DNA of 64,000 nt from positions 682,001 through 746,000 of the forward strand of contig NZ_WPIN01000003.1 of NCBI RefSeq assembly GCF_009754945.1, written 5' to 3'. Source of the DNA: Spirosoma arboris (GTDB taxonomy: Bacteria; Bacteroidota; Bacteroidia; Cytophagales; Spirosomataceae). A program made the translations under genes and the position numbers. The first letter of the stretch is position 1. Each line of letters starts with the position of its first letter. This document shows positions 1 to 8,291 of this stretch, piece by piece. The notes under the pieces are model-generated. The model saw only the letters and a program-made list of their open reading frames with translations. It had not been told where the DNA came from and ran no database searches.

Positions 1-76
1 TCCGAAGTTTTACCGGGTAGGTACCGTCCTGTTTCAGTCGGCGGGTATCAAAGTAAAAATTGGCCGTTGCGCTCAT
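1..76 (-). CDS. Tyrosine recombinase/integrase, N-terminal start only (runs off the window)
   Basis: Reading leftwards from an ATG at 76-74, the 25 visible codons begin MSATANFYFDTRRLKQDGTY and continue PVKL. This is the N-terminal arm-type DNA-binding start common to Bacteroidetes phage and ICE tyrosine integrases. The catalytic domain lies outside the window, so recombinase activity is inferred from family resemblance of a short stretch only. The gene sits about 190 bases from a truncated tRNA 3' end and is transcribed away from it, the usual layout of an integrase beside its attachment site. That places the mobile element to the left of the window. A solo integrase remnant is the alternative. 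Confidence 0.7.
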   Translation of the reverse strand, partial: MSATANFYFDTRRLKQDGTYPVKLR

Positions 77-133
77 AATGCCATTCGTATCAGATAGTCA
101 GGCAGGCCAGATTCTGTGTCAGGCATCCGACCC

Positions 134-157
134 ATTTGCATACAAATTTGCATACAC
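134..157. repeat. 12-bp tandem direct repeat near the integrase
   Basis: ATTTGCATACAA at 134-145 is followed directly by ATTTGCATACAC at 146-157. An imperfect inverted pair, AGAAATAGGACGAAA at 173-187 and TTTAGTCCTATTTTC at 245-259, lies between it and the attachment site. Short direct and inverted repeats between an integrase start and its core site are typical integrase-arm or excisionase binding sites. That role is inferred from position only. Confidence 0.45.
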
Positions 158-270
158 GTTTCCGTAAATACCAGAAATAGGACGAAAGTATTTTATAATA
201 ATATGCGTTTAAATGATGTATAGGCCTATTATGGCTTTGGGCGGTTTAGTCCTATTTTCCAATAGAAACC

Positions 271-325
271 GATTTGTAATCAGGATGCGCAAGCGCGTCG
301 GGGGTTCGAATCCCTCCACTGGCTC
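271..325 (+). other. Probable attR: displaced 3' fragment of a tRNA-Thr(TGT)-like gene
   Basis: The sequence carries the 3' half of an anticodon arm (GATTTGTAATCAGG), a T arm with loop TTCGAAT and stem GGGGG/CCCTC, and the acceptor strand CACTGGC followed by TC. No D arm or 5' acceptor strand precedes it: homology stops within the anticodon stem at about 271. An intact tRNA would need GCCAGTG upstream, and it is absent. The variable region, about 15 nt, is too long for a normal tRNA-Thr, so the fragment need not be functional. With the integrase start on the left, this fits the chromosomal 3' end left behind when an element integrated and rebuilt the tRNA at its far end. Confidence 0.6.
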
Positions 326-328
326 ATT

Positions 329-368
329 AAAAATAGCCACTTAGCAGAAATGTTAAGTGGCTATTTTT
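329..368 (+). terminator. Rho-independent terminator after the tRNA fragment
   Basis: A perfect 15-bp stem pairs 329-343 with 354-368 around a 10-nt loop and ends in a T run. It lies directly behind the tRNA-like 3' end and is probably the original terminator of the tRNA gene. Confidence 0.75.
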
Positions 369-429
369 ATGCATTTGCAATATATTTTACTGAATTAATC
401 CACAAAATGATGCCACTTTACCGCTTATA

Positions 430-555
430 ATGGCCAATTATAAACCCGTACCTGCTGGATACGAGTTAGCGACTTTCCCGCTTTTAGATAGCATTAAATT
501 TCCACCGTCTAACAAAGCAGTCAATGGATATGGCGGCATGACTACAGGAAAGTAA
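430..555 (+). CDS. Small hypothetical protein, 41 aa, overlapping the next gene
   Basis: The ORF starts ATG GCC AAT TAT AAA and ends GGCATGACTACAGGAAAG TAA. Its stop shares one base with the ATG of the following gene (TAATG), so the two are probably translationally coupled. The 41-residue product is soluble-looking, begins MANYKPVPAGYELATFPLL and ends in a Gly-rich GYGGMTTGK tail. There is no signal peptide or membrane segment. I recognise no family. The support is the exact stop/start overlap, the same strand as two further overlapping genes, and ordinary codon use. It could still be a chance ORF in a leader region. Confidence 0.5.
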   Translation: MANYKPVPAGYELATFPLLDSIKFPPSNKAVNGYGGMTTGK

Positions 556-1250
556 TGGATGAAAGCACACTTAAAACAACCTTAATAGCCTTAGCAGCAG
601 GCATTATTTTACTCGTTTTTGTCTACACGAGCTGGCAAAGTCGTAGTAGGCTAGCTCAGGTGCAGGCATTTCCTTCAGTGCTGCAAGCCGCTGGTCTACA
701 CTTAATCACAAACCCAACCCTACACGAATCCTATCGATTTCTACCCACGTTCTACCCAAATATGGGTGTTGATAAAACACTCTATGCAGCGACCAAACAG
801 GAAGATCATACCCATATTAGTGCCCTAGTTTATGAGGATAAAAGGGTTCGGTCTATTCACCCCGTTTTGGTATTGATCGCTACGTTATCCTACACTGCCC
901 CGGCGGTTGGTATTTATACGCGTAGTACTCCATTTGGGCCAATAACACCTACTGGTCAGCGTGTTTTTAAGACTAACGAGACTGAGCTTGATAAAGCATT
1001 CAAGATAACGGCCGTTTCGGAGCCTGACTTTCAATCACTTGTAACGCCTGAGCTACGGCAGTTTTTAGGTCAGAATAAGGATATCACCCATATTGAGATG
1101 GCCCATCACACCCTGGCCTTGTTTACATCGGATGACCGTTTCTTTGCATTAACTACCTTAAATGGAATCCCCTCGCCGGAAGTGTTTACCCGGCGATTGA
1201 GCCAACTACACGAACTGCAACGCCTACTTGACCGTCAATTTCATGAATAA
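555..1250 (+). CDS. Hypothetical single-pass membrane protein, 231 aa
   Basis: A hydrophobic segment at residues 8-26 (LIALAAGIILLVFVYTSW) gives one N-terminal membrane anchor or uncleaved signal. The remaining roughly 200 residues look like a folded extracytoplasmic or cytoplasmic domain with no motif I recognise. The gene overlaps the small ORF upstream by one base and the next gene downstream by eight, so the three probably form one operon. Position beside an integration site may mean accessory cargo or the first native gene after the insertion. Function unknown. Confidence 0.7.
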   Translation: MDESTLKTTLIALAAGIILLVFVYTSWQSRSRLAQVQAFPSVLQAAGLHLITNPTLHESYRFLPTFYPNMGVDKTLYAATKQEDHTHISALVYEDKRVRSIHPVLVLIATLSYTAPAVGIYTRSTPFGPITPTGQRVFKTNETELDKAFKITAVSEPDFQSLVTPELRQFLGQNKDITHIEMAHHTLALFTSDDRFFALTTLNGIPSPEVFTRRLSQLHELQRLLDRQFHE

Positions 1251-1803
1251 TGTATGGGCTTTTAAAACGATAGGGTTGACGGCTATGGCAGGGATGCTAC
1301 TGGCCTGGCTGCTGGCGATTGCCATTAGTGAAGTGGATCAGTACTACGATTGGCTTCTGGTAGAGCAATCGGTGTGGCTTGGCTTAATCGCTGGCTCAGT
1401 CGCGGGGGCCGGATATGTGTATTTTCACACAAAGAAACTCAGCCTGACAAAAATGTTGGGGGCACTAAAAGCTCGTTTTATTACCCACGATTCGCCCTAT
1501 TCCCCGAAGCCGGTAGAAACCTCTGGCGTAGCGTCCGAACCAGGCAAAACTAGCGGGTCAGGCATTTGGTCAACTATTTGGCGTAGCGGCCTGGGCGGTC
1601 TGCTGGGTTTGTTATCAGGCGGTATTGGAGGGATCTGGTACTGTGTGGACTCATATGGAGATCAAAGCCGCGAAGCTCAGGGCTGGCTCATTATTTACCT
1701 ACCTGTCTACGCTATAATTAGTATAAGTTGTGCAGCTATGGGCTGCGTGATTGGAGTCATATTGGGCAATGTGTGGAGCGCACTGCGATCGTCCCGTAGT
1801 TAA
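1243..1803 (+). CDS. Hypothetical multi-pass membrane protein, 186 aa
   Basis: I start at ATG 1243, inside the end of the upstream gene; the TTG at 1228 would overlap more and is less likely. The protein has about four hydrophobic segments (near residues 7-27, 40-60, 112-134 and 148-175). The third is very Gly-rich (GLGGLLGLLSGGIGGI), like a glycine-zipper helix. A basic, Ser/Pro-rich linker separates the two halves. Overlap with the preceding gene suggests a shared transcript and perhaps a complex. I do not recognise a family. Confidence 0.7.
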   Translation: MNNVWAFKTIGLTAMAGMLLAWLLAIAISEVDQYYDWLLVEQSVWLGLIAGSVAGAGYVYFHTKKLSLTKMLGALKARFITHDSPYSPKPVETSGVASEPGKTSGSGIWSTIWRSGLGGLLGLLSGGIGGIWYCVDSYGDQSREAQGWLIIYLPVYAIISISCAAMGCVIGVILGNVWSALRSSRS

Positions 1804-1844
1804 CTGGACATCACGTTAAGCATGATCTAATTTATTGATTGCAG

Positions 1845-2042
1845 TTATGCTTGTGCCACTAATAAAACCCGAATCAATTGCAACGTCTTAAGGCTGGACG
1901 TGTTACCATTTTTAGCCCCGCGCATAGCCAGATTTATGCAGTTGCGGAGGTTTTTGGAGTTGGTCCAATGAGAATAGTACTGGGTTGTTTGAGGTAGCTG
2001 CTGGGGCCCGTAGAAGTCAAGAAGTTCGTCAAGATCGCTCAT
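1845..2042 (-). CDS. Small hypothetical protein, 65 aa
   Basis: A minus-strand ORF with an ATG start begins MSDLDELLDFYGPQQ, acidic at first and then basic and hydrophobic (LKTLQLIRVLLVAQA). No signal peptide, no known motif. It is convergent with the membrane-protein operon on its left. Short length and lack of a recognisable domain leave open that it is not expressed. Confidence 0.4.
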   Translation of the reverse strand: MSDLDELLDFYGPQQLPQTTQYYSHWTNSKNLRNCINLAMRGAKNGNTSSLKTLQLIRVLLVAQA

Positions 2043-2151
2043 AGTCAGTGGAATGTAATTTTAGAGAGCCTATATATATTATAAGCACTATATATCTTCT
2101 AAATTGACGTTGAGCTTTGTTTTTTAGACTACAAAACACTGAAATGGTAAC

Positions 2152-2185
2152 AAAAAAAACGCTACCCTCAGGCGAAGGTAGCGTT
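2152..2185 (-). terminator. Terminator downstream of the M43 protease gene
   Basis: AACGCTACC at 2158-2166 pairs with GGTAGCGTT at 2177-2185. On the minus strand the hairpin is followed by a run of eight T, so it terminates transcription coming from the protease gene. Confidence 0.8.
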
Positions 2186-2304
2186 AAGCTCTACAGTAGA
2201 TATACAGACATATAAGCGTAGTCGTATGGCTTAAAATAGGTAGCAAGGAGGCCCATAAATAGAGCCTAAAATTAAACCCGACCAGTTACAGGTAGCAGGA
2301 CCAC

Positions 2305-5300
2305 TTACTGACCAAATCGGAGCGTACTACCCGAGCTAAAAATTAACTGCTGGCCCGCATCATAGCTGATCTGCTTCACCTGAGCCTGATAATTGGTAGG
2401 AATTGTCACCAAATGTTTCAGTTGGACCATATCTGAACTAAGCGGAACCCGGCCACAGGACCAGACCGCATTGTCATTCCAAAACCCGGCCTTAACGGTA
2501 TGCATGTTCGGACAGACCTGCTGGGTCTGAAACGTAACTGACGGCGAAAAGTCAGAGCTTTCGGTTAGCGAACAAAGAGTTCGAATCTGCCATTCATACA
2601 GTGTATTGGCCAATAATGTCGTCAGTGAAGCGGTACCCGAATTGTTAATGCTGGTTAGATTAGATAGTAGGTTCCAATTGGCACTACCTACTACCCGATA
2701 CCGGGCTTCATAGCGCGTCTCGGTATTGGCATATGAAAAGAACCAGTTTAGCTGAGCTGAATTGATCGCAATAGCAGTGGTTTGTAAACTGACTGGCGCA
2801 CTACATAGGGAAGTAGTAAAGGTAGACACGGCCGAAAAATCAGTTACAATTCCGTCTGAGCAGTGCGTTCTAAGCTGCCATTCATAGCTCGTATTGCCGG
2901 TTAATCCAATGATGTTTGCGGAAGAACTGGTCACCGGGCTTAGCGTAGACCAATTGGTGGTACCTGCCACACGATAACGTACGTCGTAGGTTACATCTAT
3001 TCCTACGGATTGCCAGGATAAACTAGCCGAAGTAACCAGTGGGTTAGCAGACTGATAGCTGGGTAGTTGACACTTTGTGGTAAACGAAGGGCCGGCTATA
3101 AAAGTAGAAAGATTAGTAGGCGAGCATACGGTCCTTATTTGCCACTCGTAGGTAATACTATTCGTAAGGCCCCGTACTATATAAGTCCCCCCAAATCCCG
3201 TAACGCTCGTTGTACTAGCCAATAACCAATCAGCAGTTCCTACCGGCCGATAGCGAATATCATATTGGGTACCCGGATCGTTCACCCCATTCCAATTTAA
3301 CTGCACAGACGTTGAGCTCACTAAGGCTACCGTCAACCCATTCGTGGGTGGAGCGTTGCAGACAGTTGTGAATTGTTTTGTTACTGAGTAATCTGACTGA
3401 GCATTGGCTGTGCAGACTGTTCGAACCTGCCATTCATATTGAGTATTGATGGCCAAACCGGTTAAGGTGTAGATAATGCCACTATACCCACCTACAATAT
3501 TACTGACCGTACTCCACCCCGAGCTTCCCACCGGGCGGTAGCGGAGCTCATAAATCGTACCTATATCCGGGGCAGCGCTCAGACTCCACCCCAAGGTAGC
3601 TCGGGTAGCGGTAATGGCGTTGTTCGTTAGTCCGATAGGTGTTCGGCAACTGGTTGTAAACGTAGCTATAGGCGCATAGCCCGAACTTTCGGTAGCCGAA
3701 CAGGTGTGCCTGAGTTGCCATTCATAAGTGGTGTTATTGGTCAGATTGGTCAGAGTGTAGGTATGTGCATTGACTGTCTCACTACTAATGTTGCTAATCG
3801 TCGTCCAGGTAGGTGTTCCCACGACCCGGTAGCGGACTTCAGCTGTTCTACCGGGATCGGCAGTAGCTGTATACCAACTGATGTCGGCCGATGTGCTTTT
3901 TATTACACTTGTATAGGTTTGGCTTGGCGTCTCGCAGGAAAGGGTGGTGAAGGACTGAATGTCGGTATACTCTGATCCAAGGGTGTTTGAACAAACACCC
4001 TGCAGTTGCCATTCGTAAGCAGTAGACGAATTGAGCCCAGTCAGGGAGTACATTGACGAGAATTGCCCATTCGGTATAGCATTGATAGTTGTCCAGTTAG
4101 TAGTTCCGGCGGTTCGGTAACGAATCGTATTGGTTTGACCAGTATTACCAGCCCAATAAAGAGATGCTGAAGTCCGGGCTGGGCTGCTGGTTGGATAGAG
4201 AGGTGTTGGACAGGTAGAGATAGATATTATTGAACTCAGGTGCCCCAATATGGTATTGGAAGGACGGATACGATAATAATATCGGGTCTCAGGGCTAAGG
4301 AGCGTATCCGTAAAGCTGATCACATCTGGAGCCACACCACCTACTGCTACGAAACCGGTAGTAGGTGATATGGATCGTTCAATAAAATACCCCATTTCGT
4401 TCGTCGCGTTATCCTGCCAGGTTAGTTCAACAGAAGAAGCCCCATTAAGAAGTCTAACCTTAACATTAGTGGGCGGGCTCACATTGGTGGCCGGTGCAGT
4501 GAGTGAATAACTTGTGTGACTCTGGCGAAGAGCTAATCCGGCCTGTATTCGGTCATATTGGCCAGGCGTAAAGTCGTACGTACAACTGGGCCAGTAAGAC
4601 ATTAGATTCGATATTGATGGATGATAAGCCTCTCCATTGGCATCGCGAGGAGTGCTATTCGGATCATACTGGTAGCACGAGCCAAAAGGAATCGTAGCAG
4701 CACCGGGTATACCATATGGATCGGCGGGGGTGTCGCAGATTAAATCGCCCGCCGTTTCGCAATTGGCTCCAGGGCCACGAGTCACTAATTCATTGGTTGG
4801 TTCATTCCCATTAGAAAGGCCAAACGTGTGAAGGAGTCCAAAATTATGACCCAACTCATGTGGAATCAATCTATTGCCAAAATGAAAGGTTAGACCATTA
4901 CTACTGTTGCCATACGTTTGGATCACGGAGCGGGTCGATTCTACATAATCGCCCGGAAAAAGGGCTCCGCCCGCAAGATTCGACCCTGGAGCAAATTGGT
5001 TGATGTAGTACTGGTTCAGGGCATTGTTAACATCGCGACCAGTGGGCGGTTCGTAAAAGCTTTGATAAAGTGCGTCGTCGTCAATATAGTCGGGCACCGC
5101 ACCGGCAAAATAAAATTGAATGCCAAAACCATTGTGTAAGAAATAACGATTGGTGGAAGCCATTGCCTCATTTAGATTGGCTAACGGGTAGCCACCCGTG
5201 CCATCACTCCGGCGAACGATATGGGGCCGGATCGGGACGTATGTAATGTCGGTAAAAGCCTTTCTGGCTGCCTTTTTACGATTTAGCGCCAAACTACTCT

Positions 5301-5457
5301 GTTGCAGTAGGGCTTTGGCCTGAGCGGGTGTCAAGTCTTTAGTACCGCAAAATGGCTCATTAAGTGTAGGCGTACCTTGAGCCCACAGCTTACCACAGGG
5401 AATCAGGCCCAGAAGCCAGCCAATGACAAATAGGACTGGTAGCGCTCTATAGTTCAT
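2305..5457 (-). CDS. Secreted M43 (pappalysin/cytophagalysin-type) metalloprotease with fibronectin type III repeats
   Basis: I use the ATG at 5457 because it starts directly with a signal peptide (MNYRALPVLFVIGWLLGLIP); an upstream in-frame start adds 38 unlikely residues. The 1050-aa product has the zinc motif HELGHNFGLLH (H200, E201, H204, H210), the M43-typical CDTPADP loop, and a Met-turn near NLMSYWPSC. One standard fibronectin type III domain follows, then six Cys-containing repeats with the pattern YEWQxRTxCS...FTT and RYRxxGxxxW. A C-terminal domain has the WNDNAVWSCGRVP pattern seen at the ends of secreted Spirosoma-type proteins. I see no classical type IX sorting tail. Likely an extracellular or surface protease. 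Substrate unknown. Confidence 0.85.
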   Translation of the reverse strand: MNYRALPVLFVIGWLLGLIPCGKLWAQGTPTLNEPFCGTKDLTPAQAKALLQQSSLALNRKKAARKAFTDITYVPIRPHIVRRSDGTGGYPLANLNEAMASTNRYFLHNGFGIQFYFAGAVPDYIDDDALYQSFYEPPTGRDVNNALNQYYINQFAPGSNLAGGALFPGDYVESTRSVIQTYGNSSNGLTFHFGNRLIPHELGHNFGLLHTFGLSNGNEPTNELVTRGPGANCETAGDLICDTPADPYGIPGAATIPFGSCYQYDPNSTPRDANGEAYHPSISNLMSYWPSCTYDFTPGQYDRIQAGLALRQSHTSYSLTAPATNVSPPTNVKVRLLNGASSVELTWQDNATNEMGYFIERSISPTTGFVAVGGVAPDVISFTDTLLSPETRYYYRIRPSNTILGHLSSIISISTCPTPLYPTSSPARTSASLYWAGNTGQTNTIRYRTAGTTNWTTINAIPNGQFSSMYSLTGLNSSTAYEWQLQGVCSNTLGSEYTDIQSFTTLSCETPSQTYTSVIKSTSADISWYTATADPGRTAEVRYRVVGTPTWTTISNISSETVNAHTYTLTNLTNNTTYEWQLRHTCSATESSGYAPIATFTTSCRTPIGLTNNAITATRATLGWSLSAAPDIGTIYELRYRPVGSSGWSTVSNIVGGYSGIIYTLTGLAINTQYEWQVRTVCTANAQSDYSVTKQFTTVCNAPPTNGLTVALVSSTSVQLNWNGVNDPGTQYDIRYRPVGTADWLLASTTSVTGFGGTYIVRGLTNSITYEWQIRTVCSPTNLSTFIAGPSFTTKCQLPSYQSANPLVTSASLSWQSVGIDVTYDVRYRVAGTTNWSTLSPVTSSSANIIGLTGNTSYEWQLRTHCSDGIVTDFSAVSTFTTSLCSAPVSLQTTAIAINSAQLNWFFSYANTETRYEARYRVVGSANWNLLSNLTSINNSGTASLTTLLANTLYEWQIRTLCSLTESSDFSPSVTFQTQQVCPNMHTVKAGFWNDNAVWSCGRVPLSSDMVQLKHLVTIPTNYQAQVKQISYDAGQQLIFSSGSTLRFGQ

Positions 5458-5571
5458 ACGTTGGTACTTATCAGGGAAAGGAGTAAGCTGTTTATCTACC
5501 GGAAGCTCCCAAACTTTCGAGATTTTGCTTAGTGGGTCGAGGCAAATCCTAGTCGGTAAACCACAAGACAT

Positions 5572-5820
5572 TTATAGTATTTTAGGGCTTTTACTGTAAG
5601 TGAAGTGGCAAATAAAGGAAGCCCATAAACTATATAGCCAGCACAATTTAATTCGAATTAAGCCCATTAATCTAATGAGCCAGCCTCTACTTACCAGATT
5701 GTCCCCAACTCGACTGAAATAGTCCCAAATGTGAAAGATAGAGAGATCTATTTTTGGCTACTGGCTTGACCTACTTATAGCCAAATTCCTAAAAAACAGT
5801 AAGCTCAACCGGTTCAATTA
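5572..5820. other. Intergenic region, no gene seen
   Basis: AT-rich spacer upstream of the protease and behind the next minus-strand gene. I see no hairpin with a T run and no ORF with coding character. Confidence 0.5.
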
Positions 5821-6453
5821 CTATTTAGGGCCTTTTTTCAGACCGCCTTTTTCTGTTGACCTTTGAGACTCATTCAATACTTCCTCGAACTCCTCAGCGA
5901 AGGGACCACTATTTCGCAGTTCACAGTCGGAGGATAGAGTCGACATCTCCTGACTGGTAATTGTTAGTCTGACGAGTTGCTCCAGTTGGCAATCGGCATT
6001 ATACCCTTTGGCGTGAAGAGCCAGCGCTAAAATATCCTTGTTCTGCCAGATTTCGCCCCAAACCAGCATGGACCTATCTTTCCCTTTGTCGCAAAATGTC
6101 AGATGGGTTGTGGGTCTGAGAGTACCTTTACCATATTGTTGGCTAAACACCTTCTGTAGCTCATCCGTGTAGTCGCATGAAATCCGAAATAACTTATTAT
6201 CATAGAAGAACAAAGATAAGTTGGTGACAGGAAGGCCATCTATCGTTGCTTTGTTTGATGCAAATGCACGAATATGGGTACAGGGAAGGGCTAGTGTTCC
6301 TTTGACATACGATTGTTCCAGCTCTTTAATATCAACATTAGCAAGAGAATCAGGTGTTGTAATTCCGATTATGAATTGCCCTAGTCCAGTAAGTTTTGGC
6401 TGAGCATAAAGATCAGAAACAAGGAGCGTAAGAAGGAAGATAAGGTAGCGCAT
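5821..6453 (-). CDS. Hypothetical secreted protein, 210 aa
   Basis: The N-terminus MRYLIFLLTLLVSDLYAQ is a clear signal peptide with a cleavage site near DLYAQ. The mature part shows alternating hydrophobic stretches and a highly charged, Glu/Lys-rich tail ending KGGLKKGPK. No family recognised. It is probably periplasmic. It stands alone between the protease and a decayed ORF and has no evident partner. Confidence 0.65.
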   Translation of the reverse strand: MRYLIFLLTLLVSDLYAQPKLTGLGQFIIGITTPDSLANVDIKELEQSYVKGTLALPCTHIRAFASNKATIDGLPVTNLSLFFYDNKLFRISCDYTDELQKVFSQQYGKGTLRPTTHLTFCDKGKDRSMLVWGEIWQNKDILALALHAKGYNADCQLEQLVRLTITSQEMSTLSSDCELRNSGPFAEEFEEVLNESQRSTEKGGLKKGPK

Positions 6454-6564
6454 GTGTGCTTTTTAATCTATTAATTTGTTGAGTGTCTGTTAGTTTCTGA
6501 ATCCACAGATCCATCATAGCCTTAAATTTCAGTAGTTACAACAAATTAATAGCGCTCAGCCAGC

Positions 6565-6957
6565 TTATTTATTTGCGCGATGACTGGCACAGGAAGTATA
6601 AACTGAACGAATGAGCTTAACGCTTACGGCAAAATCAGTCACGCCAACCATCAGGTTTATAAGGCGTTTTGCTCGCACTTGATACCTATTCGTATACTGA
6701 TCGTCAAATACGTTGATATCGTGGCTGTAGAGAATTTCCCAACATTGAGTACGGCAGTTGTAATCATACGTATAAGCAGGTATCGGAGCACGCAGCGAAG
6801 GAGGAGGTGGCGTTAACTCATAATAACAGTCTTCCAGTAAGGTAGTATTGCCGGATGTATACACATACGTATTCCCCGGAGGGTAGGATGCATTAATTAA
6901 GTTAGCAGTGACAGTATAGATTGAGTATACACCCTGATAGCACGTTCCGTAGAACAA
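6565..6957 (-). pseudogene. Possible degenerate ORF, about 130 aa, no good start
   Basis: The open frame extends upstream to a stop at 7018-7020 without any ATG; the only starts are TTG-like (6957). The translated product has many Tyr and Cys, a Pro run (LTPPPPSL) and no signal peptide, although its composition looks extracytoplasmic. That suggests an N-terminally truncated gene, or a chance ORF. No family recognised. Confidence 0.3.
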
Positions 6958-7081
6958 CCGAGCACATAGAACAGGTTTAAATAGACTCCAGCGAATCTGT
7001 AAAACTATTCGTTCGGGCTATTCTACTTTTTCCCTATGACTGTATCAACTGGCAAGCGGTATTTAGGTAACTAACAGTGAT

Positions 7082-7783
7082 TTAGATATTATCATATTCT
7101 TTCATTACAAAACCGATTCCCTTTCGGGTATGGATCAGTTTTACATCGAAGTCTTTGTCAATTTTTTTGCGTAGTGAGTTCATATACACGTTAAGTAGAT
7201 TGGTACCTACAGTAGCAGGCATGTCCCATACATTCTGTGTAATTTCTTCGCGGCTAAGTACTGTTCCTTTGTTTCGTAAGAAGTATTCCAGCAGAGCAAA
7301 TTCGCGTGGTGTTACGTTAATCTGTTTGTTGCCAGCCCGGTTTACCGTTTTTTTGCGTAAATCGAGGGTCAAGTCGGCCATAGTTAGCTGAGTTGACTCC
7401 GCTAATTCGGGGTCATAGGACTGGTAACTGCGTTTTATACTCGCCTTAATCCGAACCAGTAACTCATTAAACTCAACCGGTTTAACGATGTAGTCATCTG
7501 CACCTGCGTCAAATCCCGCTAGTTTATTGTCGATCGTTCCGTGTGTTGTCAGGATTAGAATAGGAATCTGGAGGTTTTGTGAGCGAATGTCGCGGCATAA
7601 CTCGTATCCACTCATATCAGGCAGGCTTATTTCGGTTATTATCAGGTTAATTCCTCCGAACTCAACCAACTTGCGAGCGCTTGATCCATCCAGGGCTACC
7701 GCAACCTTAAAACCGTACTCTTTTAGGCTACGTTTCAAGGACATTGCCAGTTTAATGTCGTCGTCAACTAATAATATTTGCAT
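7082..7783 (-). CDS. OmpR-family response regulator with Glu in place of the phosphoacceptor Asp
   Basis: 233 aa with a receiver domain (about residues 1-115) and a winged-helix output domain (about 130-230, with FALLEYFLRNKGTVLSREEI and RKKIDK). The acidic pocket VDDD (residues 6-9) and the conserved Lys in IVKPVEF are present. At the phosphorylation position the sequence is LIITEISLPDMSG, so Glu51 replaces Asp; the codon is GAA. Glu there can mimic phosphorylation, so the protein may be constitutively active or regulated in another way. No histidine kinase is adjacent. It is transcribed divergently from the RND efflux operon 508 bases away, which makes that operon a plausible target. Confidence 0.9.
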   Translation of the reverse strand: MQILLVDDDIKLAMSLKRSLKEYGFKVAVALDGSSARKLVEFGGINLIITEISLPDMSGYELCRDIRSQNLQIPILILTTHGTIDNKLAGFDAGADDYIVKPVEFNELLVRIKASIKRSYQSYDPELAESTQLTMADLTLDLRKKTVNRAGNKQINVTPREFALLEYFLRNKGTVLSREEITQNVWDMPATVGTNLLNVYMNSLRKKIDKDFDVKLIHTRKGIGFVMKEYDNI

Positions 7784-8291
7784 AAGAATACTGCTATAAC
7801 ACTGCCAAATTAGTAAACCTCAACTCTATCTGGAAATCATTAAAATGCGTTCTAACCCGTTTTTAATTCATTTTTGATAATTCTTTAACTCATTTCAGGG
7901 TCGACTATCATAACGACAACTTATTCTTTAAATTGTACAATTAAAACTCAATGAAAAGCTGACTAACATGGTCGAACCTCGGTATTGTCCAAAAAAAATA
8001 CATTGTTTAAAGAATTTCTAATCGCCCCTTAAGTTTATTTTAATGTACCTCGCCAATAGGTAAAATACCTTTGTGTAGGTCAATATTAAGCCCATCGGCG
8101 CTTAGGTTCTATTGATTTCTTTGTGCCCAGCGAGCCTTTCTTCAACTTGCCTAAGCCGCCGAAAACCCTTTTATAAAACTGGATATTTTTATAAATTACA
8201 GACCTGGGATCAGATCAACTTGCGTATTATTCATGGCCGATGCCTACCTATTAGAGTTAAAAATAGTTACTTGTAATAAATTAAGATTATC
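7784..8291. promoter_or_regulatory. Divergent regulatory region between the OmpR regulator and the RND operon
   Basis: About 500 bases without a gene. It is AT-rich, with a TAnnTTTG-like -7 element (TACCTTTG) at 8066-8073 on the plus strand; I could not place a convincing -33 TTTG. The length suggests a long untranslated leader or several regulator sites. Nothing else is clear. Confidence 0.4.

Noticed and set aside
271..325. Functional tRNA gene
   Set aside because: No D arm, 5' acceptor strand or 5' anticodon-stem strand precedes it; only the 3' part is present.
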